Source: Mxb001 sp046046455
Lineage (GTDB): Bacteria; Actinomycetota; Actinomycetes; S36-B12
Assembly: GCA_046046455.1 (NCBI GenBank)
Contig: JBJOJS010000010.1
Span: 1 to 35,205 of the forward strand
DNA: 35,205 nt
Direction of reading: 5' to 3'
The stretch's first letter is position 1. Each line of letters opens with the position of its first letter. The notes under the pieces are model-generated. The model searched no databases and was not told the origin of the DNA. It saw nothing but the letters and a program-made list of their open reading frames with translations. A program made the position numbers and the translations under genes. Of this stretch, positions 28,604-35,205 are shown piece by piece.

Positions 28604-29386
28604 CTAGGAACCCGCTCCCAAGGCCATCGCCCGGCTGAGTACCTCGTCGAGCATCGGCTCGGTGAGCCGGCCGGTGAACGTGTTCTGCTGACTCGGGTGG
28701 TAGCTGCCGACGAGCCAGCGATCTCCTACCTGCGCCGTCGCGCCATGGCAGAACTTCGGCCGCGGCGAGGGCACCGGCTCCCCGAGATCCGCGAGTGCCC
28801 GCAGGGCGGACTGCCAGGCGAAGCCGCCCAGCGCGACAAGCACGCGCGCCGAGGTGAGCGCGATCTCGCGCACGAGCCAGGGCGCGCAGGTGTCGCGCTC
28901 CTTCGGCGTCGGCGCATTGCCGGGCGGCGCGCAGCGCACCGCCGCAGTGATCCGCACGCCGTCGAGCTGCTGCCCATCGTCCACAGAGACGGACGTCGGC
29001 AGCGCTGCGGCCCCGACCCGATGCAGCGATGCGAAGAGCCAGTCGCCGCTGCGATCGCCCGTGAAGACGCGCCCCGTGCGATTGGCGCCGTGCGCCGCAG
29101 GTGCCAGTCCGACGATCAGCACCCGCGGGTGCGGGTCGCCGAACCCGGTGATCGGCTTACCCCAGTACTCCTCGTCCCGGTACGCCGCGCGTCGCTCACT
29201 CGCGACCTGCTCGCGCCAGCGCACGAGCCGGGGGCATGCGCGGCACTCCACGATTGCCACATCGAGCTCGGCGAGATCGACGGCTTGGCGCGCGGTGCGT
29301 CGTACCGCGGCGGGTGTGCCCGCTGCGACGGTCAGCGGAAGGGCCCGTCGAGGCGACGGTGGAGCAGCGAGATCGTGCGCTCCCAC
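28604..29386 (-). CDS. Uracil-DNA glycosylase, family 5 (UdgB) type
   Basis: This 260-residue base-excision repair enzyme has an iron-sulfur cluster set: Cys48 and Cys51 (ECRACPRLV), Cys152 (RCAPPG) and Cys167 (DTCAPW). Active-site motif A is GLAPAAHGANRTG (93-105) and motif B is SYHPSQQN (228-235). Alanine rather than an acidic residue in motif A is typical of family 5, which removes uracil and some deaminated purines. The RDEEYWGKPITGFGDP stretch is also usual. The start is uncertain. The ATG at 29386 overlaps the upstream hydrolase gene by 55 bases, and the first 40 residues look unlike the family; later GTG codons near residue 43 are possible. It follows the dienelactone-hydrolase-like gene and converges on the TetR gene with 3 bp between stops. 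Confidence 0.9.
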   Translation of the reverse strand: MGAHDLAAPPSPRRALPLTVAAGTPAAVRRTARQAVDLAELDVAIVECRACPRLVRWREQVASERRAAYRDEEYWGKPITGFGDPHPRVLIVGLAPAAHGANRTGRVFTGDRSGDWLFASLHRVGAAALPTSVSVDDGQQLDGVRITAAVRCAPPGNAPTPKERDTCAPWLVREIALTSARVLVALGGFAWQSALRALADLGEPVPSPRPKFCHGATAQVGDRWLVGSYHPSQQNTFTGRLTEPMLDEVLSRAMALGAGS

Positions 29387-30027
29387 GCGAGGGCCGACGC
29401 CTTCGGGTCGTGCACCTCGGGCCGGTCGTCGTTGAAGAACGCGTGCTGCGTGCCGGCGTAGGCCTCGACGACGGCGATCCCGCCGTGCGTGGCGATCTCC
29501 TCGGCGTAGCGCGCGATGTCCTCACCGGTCGAGGGCATGTCGGCCTCGCACTCGTGGACCAGCGCCTCCTTGCCGGAGTAGCGCGTCCAGTCGGGGTGGT
29601 AGTCCGGCCACGGCATCGCCGGATAGAAGGCGGCGGTGCAGTCGATGTCCGAACTCACCGTCGGTGCCAGCAGCGCGAGGCCGCCGCCCATGCAGAAGCC
29701 CACGCAGCCCACCTGCGTGCTCGTGAGCAGGCCGCTGCGCACGAGGTGATTCGCCGCTGCCGCGATGTCGTCGGCGGCGGACGCGACGCGCAGCCCCATC
29801 ATGAGCTTGCCGGCCTCGTCGGGCTCGGTCGTGTGCTGACCCCGGAAGAGGTCGGGCGCGAGCGCGACGAAACCCGCCGCTGCGAGGCGATCGGCGACCG
29901 ACTCGATGTGGGGCACGATGCCCCACCACTCCTGGATGACGATGACACCCGGCCCGTGACCCGAGGCGGGCGTCGCGAGGTAACCGGTGAGTCCGCGCTC
30001 GCCGGACGGGATATCGATGGTGGGCAT
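29332..30027 (-). CDS. Dienelactone hydrolase family protein
   Basis: This 231-residue alpha/beta hydrolase has the dienelactone hydrolase triad with a cysteine nucleophile: Cys112 in GFCMGGG, Asp163 in ECEADMP and His195 in GTQHAFFND. The family glutamate is in the oxyanion/E-loop motif VIVIQEWWGI (Glu33). It would act in the cytosol on lactone or ester substrates. Only some relatives degrade chlorocatechol-derived dienelactones, and no catabolic genes are near, so a general detoxification role is as likely. The ATG at 30027 follows TAGGCT by six bases (leaderless). Its 3' end overlaps the uracil-DNA glycosylase gene, which is probably read from the same transcript. Confidence 0.92.
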   Translation of the reverse strand: MPTIDIPSGERGLTGYLATPASGHGPGVIVIQEWWGIVPHIESVADRLAAAGFVALAPDLFRGQHTTEPDEAGKLMMGLRVASAADDIAAAANHLVRSGLLTSTQVGCVGFCMGGGLALLAPTVSSDIDCTAAFYPAMPWPDYHPDWTRYSGKEALVHECEADMPSTGEDIARYAEEIATHGGIAVVEAYAGTQHAFFNDDRPEVHDPKASALAWERTISLLHRRLDGPFR

Positions 30028-30033
30028 GGCCCG

Positions 30034-30039
30034 AGCCTA
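30034..30039 (-). promoter_or_regulatory. Predicted -10 element (TAGGCT) of the dienelactone hydrolase gene
   Basis: TAGGCT on the minus strand is followed by six bases (CGGGCC) and the ATG at 30027. It lies in the 25-bp gap after the lacI-family stop codon. This suggests an independent, leaderless transcript despite the tight packing. Confidence 0.5.
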
Positions 30040-30052
30040 GGACAGGCCGCGG

Positions 30053-31063
30053 TCAGGCCGTGCCCGTGCGGTCCACCGGCACGGTGCTGCCACGCACGAC
30101 GAGCGTGGTCGGCACCGTGACCTCCTCCGCGCTGTCGTCCTGACCGAGCATGCGTGCGAGCAGTGCCTCCGCCGCCATGCGACCCATCTGCTCGACCGGC
30201 TGCCCCACGGTCGTGAGGTCGAGCAACTCCGCCAGCTCGTGACCATCGATGCTGGCGATGGCGATGTCGGCGCCGGGTCGGATGCCGTGGCGCTGCAGTG
30301 CGCGGATCGCACCGAAGGCCATGTCGTCGGACATCGCGAAGACCGCGGTGGGCGGATTGGGCTGAGACAGCAGGGAGGTCATGGCCGCCTCGCCGCCGGC
30401 GACGGTGAAGTAGCCGTGCGCCTCGAGCGACGGCTCAGGCGTGAGCCCCGCCCCCTCCATGGCACTGACATATCCGAGGGCACGGCTGGCCTGCGAGGTG
30501 GACGCCTGGGGGCGGCCGGAGATGATGCCGATGCGCTCGTGCCCGAGATTGATGAGGTGCTGCGTGGCCATGCGCCCGGCCGCCGCATCGTCGATGCACA
30601 CCGAGGGCACCCCGGGCCAGCGCACACCGATGAAGCTCGTGGGAAGCCCGATCTCGAGCATGTCGGCGATGCGCGGTGCGTCCGTCGGCAACGTGACGAC
30701 GATGACGCCGTCGACACGGCCGCGCAGGCGGCGCTCGGCCGGCAGGCCCGGACTCGTCGCGGGATCGCCGACCTCGTAGACGAGCAGGTCGACATCACTG
30801 TCCTGGAGCACGTCGCTGATACCCGACAGCACGGTGGAGAAGAACCAGCGGTCGATGAAGGGAGTGATGACCGCAACCGTGCCGGTGCGTCCGCTGGCCA
30901 GGCGCGAGGCACTCGGCGACACGACGTAGTCGAGCTCGGCGGCGACGCGGCGTACGCGCTCGCGGGTCTCGGGGTCGACGTGGGGCAGTCCGCGCAAGGC
31001 ACGCGACACCGTCGCCGTGGAGACGCCGGCCGCCTGGGCGACGTCGCGGATGGTGATGGACAC
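30053..31063 (-). CDS. LacI-family transcriptional regulator
   Basis: This 336-residue regulator has a LacI helix-turn-helix and hinge at residues 1-60 (TIRDVAQAAGVSTATVSRAL, then SPSASRLASGRTGTVAV). A periplasmic-binding-protein-like effector domain follows (about 62-330, with DGVIVV, HLINLGHERIGIISG, FAMSDDMAFGAIRAL and DIAIASIDGHEL). Such proteins usually repress sugar uptake or catabolic operons when the sugar is absent. No transporter or glycosidase lies next to it, so its target is elsewhere or is itself. The start is GTG at 31063, with GGAGGG five bases upstream. The 135-bp gap before it holds a LacI-type dyad, which suggests autoregulation. Confidence 0.93.
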   Translation of the reverse strand: MSITIRDVAQAAGVSTATVSRALRGLPHVDPETRERVRRVAAELDYVVSPSASRLASGRTGTVAVITPFIDRWFFSTVLSGISDVLQDSDVDLLVYEVGDPATSPGLPAERRLRGRVDGVIVVTLPTDAPRIADMLEIGLPTSFIGVRWPGVPSVCIDDAAAGRMATQHLINLGHERIGIISGRPQASTSQASRALGYVSAMEGAGLTPEPSLEAHGYFTVAGGEAAMTSLLSQPNPPTAVFAMSDDMAFGAIRALQRHGIRPGADIAIASIDGHELAELLDLTTVGQPVEQMGRMAAEALLARMLGQDDSAEEVTVPTTLVVRGSTVPVDRTGTA

Positions 31064-31174
31064 GCTGACCCTCCGCGCCAGGACGCCGCAAACGGCGGTG
31101 TCGGATTCTGCAACGGGCCCGCTCGGATTCCGATACGTGCCCGGCGTGGAGTGTACGGCGCTCCGCCGGAATGC

Positions 31175-31188
31175 CGCAACCGCTTACA
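31175..31188 (-). promoter_or_regulatory. Candidate LacI-type operator upstream of the lacI-family gene
   Basis: The minus strand reads TGTAAGCGGTTGCG, close to the LacI/CcpA-type dyad TGnAAnCGnTTnCA with its central CG. It lies about 110 bases upstream of the GTG. The dyad is imperfect (three of six outer positions match). The rest of the gap 31064-31198 holds the ribosome binding site but no clear -10/-35 pair that I trust. Confidence 0.4.
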
Positions 31189-31198
31189 CGTAGCGCGC

Positions 31199-32143
31199 TC
31201 AGCGCGAGGGCGGATCGGCGAGGCTGCGGGCCACTCCGTCGAGGATGTCGGTCTCGCTGGCGATGACCGGCATGCCCATCCGCCTCGTGATGGCGCGCAG
31301 GATCAGCGCGCCGCCCGCGATCACGTCGACCCGGCCCGGATGCATCACCGCGAGGTCGGCACGCTCGGCCCGGGGCATGGTGAGCAAGCGCGCGGTCATG
31401 TCCTCGACCTCGGCGGGCGAGGCGGCCAGCCCGTGGATGGCCGCGGGGTCGTAGGCCGGGAGGTCATGGACGAGGGCCACGACCGTGGTCACCGTGCCGG
31501 CGACGCCGATGAGCGAGCGCGCGCGATCGAGCGGCACCTCGCGCACCGCTCGATCGAGGGCGGCATCGATGTCGGCCTCGACGCGGGCGATCTCCTCCGC
31601 CGTCGGCGGATCGCCGTGCAGGTGGCGCTCGGTCATCCGCACGCAGCCGATGTCCACCGACACCGCTGCCTCGATATCGAGACGATCGTCAGCGTGACGA
31701 TCACCGAGGACGAACTCCGTCGATCCCCCGCCGATGTCGACGACAAGAGTGGGCATCGCGATCTCCTCCGGTGGCAGGCCCTCCACCGCACCGCGGAAGG
31801 ACAGTCCCGCTTCCTCGGCTCCCGAGATGACCTCGGGCTCGACACCGAGTCGCGCCTTCACGCCATCGACGAAGGCAGCGCGATTGCTCACATCACGGCT
31901 CGCGCTGGTCGCGACGAAGCGCAACCGCTCGACGCCGGCGTCTCTCAGCGTAGCGGCGTACTCCTCGCATGCCGCGAAGGTGCGCTCGAGTGCCGCCTGC
32001 GCGAAGGCACCGGTGCGATCGACGCCCTCCCCCAGCCGCACGATCCTCATCTCGCGCACCATCTCGTCGAGGCGAGGCCCGTCCACGTCAGCGATGAGCA
32101 GGCGGATGCTGTTGGTGCCGCAGTCGATGGCCCCGACCCTCAC
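31199..32143 (-). CDS. Ppx/GppA family exopolyphosphatase
   Basis: This 314-residue ASKHA-fold phosphatase cleaves polyphosphate and/or pppGpp. The phosphate-1 motif AIDCGTNSIRLLI is at 5-17, ATSASRD at 78-84, ISGAEEA at 106-112 and the phosphate-2 loop VVDIGGGSTEF at 134-144. IGVAGTVTT and HPGRVDVIAGGA follow. It is a short form (about 310 residues) without the C-terminal HD domain of E. coli Ppx/GppA, as is usual in actinobacteria. The start is GTG 32143, overlapping the DUF501 stop (GTGA at 32140-32143), with AGGAGG seven bases upstream. A reading from further upstream would overlap DUF501 and is not preferred. It is the last gene of the eno-ftsB-DUF501-ppx chain. Confidence 0.93.
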   Translation of the reverse strand: MRVGAIDCGTNSIRLLIADVDGPRLDEMVREMRIVRLGEGVDRTGAFAQAALERTFAACEEYAATLRDAGVERLRFVATSASRDVSNRAAFVDGVKARLGVEPEVISGAEEAGLSFRGAVEGLPPEEIAMPTLVVDIGGGSTEFVLGDRHADDRLDIEAAVSVDIGCVRMTERHLHGDPPTAEEIARVEADIDAALDRAVREVPLDRARSLIGVAGTVTTVVALVHDLPAYDPAAIHGLAASPAEVEDMTARLLTMPRAERADLAVMHPGRVDVIAGGALILRAITRRMGMPVIASETDILDGVARSLADPPSR

Positions 32144-32634
32144 GGTGCAGCCTCCTCGGCGCAGGAGTGGCCCGCCCACCACTCGCCGACGAGGGCGCGC
32201 GTCTCATCGCCCAGAGGATTGACCCCGGGCCCGGCCGCCAGGGAGTGGGCCAGGAGCACGTGCAGGCACTTGACCCGGTCGGGCATACCCCCCGCGGAGA
32301 TGCCGTCGATCTCCGGGACATCACCGAGAGCTGCGCGGGCCGCGAGGTAGTCGGCGTGCGCCGCGGCGTAGGCGGCGCGCAGCTCCGGATCCTCGTCGAG
32401 CCGCGTCTCCATCTCGCGCATGACGCCGACGCTCTCGAGCCGGCCCACAGCAGAAGCCGCGCGCGGACAGGTCAGGTAGTAGACCGTGGGGAAGGGAGTG
32501 CCGTCCGTCAGGCGCGGCGACGTGATGACGACATCGGGCTGGCCGCACGGGCAGCGATGCGCCACGTCGAGGAGATCACGCGGCTCGCGACCGAGTTGCT
32601 GGGCGATGGCGTGCCGGTCCTCCGGCGAGATCAC
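32140..32634 (-). CDS. DUF501 protein
   Basis: This 164-residue conserved actinobacterial protein of unknown function matches the DUF501 pattern: an N-terminal DRHAIAQQLGREPRDLLDVA, cysteines at 28 and 30 (HRCPCGQPDVV), Cys56 in YYLTCPRA, then GGMPDRVKCLHVLLAHSL with Cys123 and NPLGDE. The cysteine/histidine set suggests a metal site, but this is inference. The GTG at 32634 overlaps the ftsB stop (GTGA at 32631-32634), giving the usual family length; the ATG at 32679 would extend into ftsB. It is placed between ftsB and ppx, as in many actinobacteria. Confidence 0.9.
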   Translation of the reverse strand: MISPEDRHAIAQQLGREPRDLLDVAHRCPCGQPDVVITSPRLTDGTPFPTVYYLTCPRAASAVGRLESVGVMREMETRLDEDPELRAAYAAAHADYLAARAALGDVPEIDGISAGGMPDRVKCLHVLLAHSLAAGPGVNPLGDETRALVGEWWAGHSCAEEAAP

Positions 32635-33008
32635 GACCGATCGGCCTGGAGCGTGGAGTCCCACAGGCGCGAGTACCACGGTGCCTGGTCGGTCGGCTGC
32701 TGAGCCTCGGGCACGATCGGCCGATCATCCTCGCCGAGCACGACGTAACCGACCTCGCCGGGGAAGACGAAGTGGAGTCGGCTGCGTGCCTGCGCGATGA
32801 CGAACGCGGGATCCTCCCAGTCCGCCAGCTCCTGCTCCAGGCCCGCGACGCGCTCACGTGCCTGCGCGACATCGGCCTCGAGCGCGGCGATCTCCGCCTG
32901 CTGCGACATCCACGCGCGCAGCGGGATGGCGAGCGTGACGACGAGGGCAGCCAGGACGAGGACGAGAATGGCCGCCCGGCCGGTCAGCGCAGGACGGGTG
33001 CCGGACAC
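32631..33008 (-). CDS. FtsB/DivIC-like septum formation initiator
   Basis: This 125-residue bitopic membrane protein has a short cytoplasmic N-terminus, one membrane segment at about 12-30 (AAILVLVLAALVVTLAIPL), then a coiled coil at about 36-66 (IAALEADVAQARERVAGLEQ). A conserved W.DP.(F/Y)(V/I)..QAR.RL segment (64-79) and a FPGEVGYVVL strand follow. In the family this protein bridges FtsL and FtsQ at the division septum. The Pro-rich tail is variable. The start is GTG 33008, 12 bases after the eno stop codon. An ATG at 33016 is out of frame. It is expected to be co-transcribed with eno. Confidence 0.92.
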   Translation of the reverse strand: MSGTRPALTGRAAILVLVLAALVVTLAIPLRAWMSQQAEIAALEADVAQARERVAGLEQELADWEDPAFVIAQARSRLHFVFPGEVGYVVLGEDDRPIVPEAQQPTDQAPWYSRLWDSTLQADRS

Positions 33009-33020
33009 CCGGTCATGATC

Positions 33021-34307
<1,287 letters not shown>

Positions 34308-34313
34308 GCGAGG

Positions 34314-34319
34314 ACCCTA
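34314..34319 (-). promoter_or_regulatory. Predicted -10 element (TAGGGT) of eno
   Basis: TAGGGT on the minus strand, six bases (CCTCGC) before the eno ATG. There is no ribosome binding site in the gap. It lies within the 34 bases between the DUF885 stop and eno. The -35 position would fall near or in the DUF885 3' end and shows no clear motif. Confidence 0.5.
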
Positions 34320-34341
34320 CCGATCGGGGGTCGCTGCCCGG

Positions 34342-35205
34342 TCAGAGCCCGAGGACGGTCCTGAGGTGCCGCGGCCCCAGCGAGCCGTGGTCGAGGACGA
34401 GGTCGTGGATCTGGCGGTCGCTCCAGTCGGGGTGGAGCACGCGCAGGTCGTCGACGAGCTCGCGTACGCCGCGCCACCCGACGAAGTACGTCGGCAGCTG
34501 GGCCGCGGTGAGCAGGGCGCGTCGCCACTTGCCGGCGGCCTCGACCTCCTCCTGGAATCCGCGTCGCCGGAGCAGTTCGATGGCGGCCGCCTCGTTGATA
34601 TCCCCACCATGGACGCGTGCGTCGAGGATCGCGTTGAGGGTGGCCCGCGCCTGCATCTTGAGCTGCGCGAGGCGCATGCGCAGATGGGCGCGCGGGTCAT
34701 CGTCGGGCGTGTAGCCGCGCTCGACGAGCAGTTCCTCGGCGTAGACCGCCCAACCCTCGATGAAGACACCGGATGGTGCGAGGCGGCGTATGAGAGATGT
34801 GTCGGCGGCTCGGGCCCGCGCGAGTTGGACGACGTGTCCGGGCATCGCCTCGTGGATGGCGAGGTCGTGGAGCAGGTCGCCGTTGTACTCGCGCAGGAAG
34901 GACTCCACGCGGTCGGCGGGCCAGTCGTCCGGCGGAGGAGCGACGGCAACGACGGTGCGCAGTGCCGCCGTCTCGAGCGGACCGGGTGCATCGCAGTAGG
35001 TGACCGCGACGCCGCGGTGTATGCCGGGCATGTCACCGACATCGACCGGCTGGTCGGGCAGGGTGAGCAGGTCGCGGTCCCGCACGAATCGGGTCGCCCG
35101 ATCGAGTGCGTGGCGGATCGTGGGCACGAGGGTATCGCGCTCGATGCGGGAGCGCTCCGCCGCATCCGCCAGGGCGCGCCGCACGACGTCGGGCGAGCGG
35201 ACCGA
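34342..35205 (-). CDS. DUF885 family protein (metallopeptidase-like), C-terminal part
   Basis: The frame runs off the right edge with no stop. The GTG at 35184 is internal, since in-frame codons continue to 35205. The visible 287 residues carry the DUF885 hallmark HEAMPGH at about 34854-34834, which resembles the zinc HExxH motif. It is followed by the second conserved segment EGWAVYAEELL, where the glutamate is a likely metal ligand. Near the end the ARPxYxxG-like part is replaced by LPTYFVGWRGV. Complete family members have about 550 residues, so roughly half is missing here. The activity of most DUF885 proteins has not been shown. It ends 34 bases before eno on the same strand. Confidence 0.88.
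   Translation of the reverse strand, partial: SVRSPDVVRRALADAAERSRIERDTLVPTIRHALDRATRFVRDRDLLTLPDQPVDVGDMPGIHRGVAVTYCDAPGPLETAALRTVVAVAPPPDDWPADRVESFLREYNGDLLHDLAIHEAMPGHVVQLARARAADTSLIRRLAPSGVFIEGWAVYAEELLVERGYTPDDDPRAHLRMRLAQLKMQARATLNAILDARVHGGDINEAAAIELLRRRGFQEEVEAAGKWRRALLTAAQLPTYFVGWRGVRELVDDLRVLHPDWSDRQIHDLVLDHGSLGPRHLRTVLGL

Noticed and set aside
30239..32350. A long plus-strand frame of about 700 codons opposite lacI, ppx and DUF501, and similar frames at 32772-34364, 5779-6843 and 746-2092
   Set aside because: These are shadows of well-recognised genes on the other strand. The products are Arg/Gly/Asp-rich with no domain and no plausible start context.
32635..32679. ATG at 32679 as start of DUF501
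   Set aside because: It would overlap ftsB by 49 bases. GTG 32634 gives the usual GTGA overlap and the family length.

Overview
The window is a stretch of a high-GC actinobacterial chromosome. The evidence is the base composition, the chain eno - ftsB - DUF501 - ppx/gppA typed as in Actinomycetes, a DUF885 metallopeptidase-like gene, a Bax inhibitor-1 family protein with an Ala/Pro-rich N-terminus, and many genes that look leaderless (TAnnnT followed by about six bases and then the start codon). I cannot place it below the class from sequence alone.

Left part (1-7190): housekeeping genes with a sulfur-amino-acid theme. A partial amidase is translationally coupled behind a MetB-type PLP enzyme. 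Divergent from metB are msrA and a YciI-like gene. These converge on a cystathionine beta-synthase with C-terminal CBS domains, which is divergent from a metallo-beta-lactamase-fold hydrolase and its coupled SGNH hydrolase. CBS plus a MetB/CGL enzyme would give reverse transsulfuration from homocysteine to cysteine. A small conserved protein, a long perfect inverted repeat, a Bax inhibitor-1 membrane protein and a tRNA with anticodon UAA follow.

Centre (7244-27211): one uninterrupted minus-strand gene of 6655 codons, 57% of the window. It encodes a secreted giant protein. In order it has a signal peptide, a Pro/Glu/Ser linker, a fibronectin-III-like domain, a subtilisin-type prodomain and catalytic domain with intact Asp/His/Asn/Ser, and seven glycine-rich domains each opened by a pair of cysteines. 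Next come about sixteen Ig-like repeats of about 100 residues, a block of one hinge-like domain + three Fn3-like domains + one cadherin-like domain that occurs twice, Big-1-like repeats, a Thr/Pro/Ser hinge and a C-terminal domain I do not recognise. It has no LPXTG anchor. This is the most unusual object in the window, and I read it as a surface or secreted fibre with a protease head, possibly an adhesin. That role is inference.

The giant gene is divergent from a regulator (27377-28600) that carries two TetR-type units in one polypeptide. The 165 bp between them hold a 7-6-7 inverted repeat plus a third half-site that overlaps the predicted -35 of the giant gene, so the tandem TetR is the obvious candidate regulator.

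Right part (28604-35205), all on the minus strand: a family-5-type uracil-DNA glycosylase overlapping a dienelactone-hydrolase-like gene, a LacI-family regulator with a candidate operator upstream, then ppx/gppA, DUF501, ftsB and eno as a chain with GTGA overlaps, and a partial DUF885 gene at the edge. No stretch over 300 bases lacks a gene, and I saw no insertion sequence, CRISPR array, integrase or phage gene.
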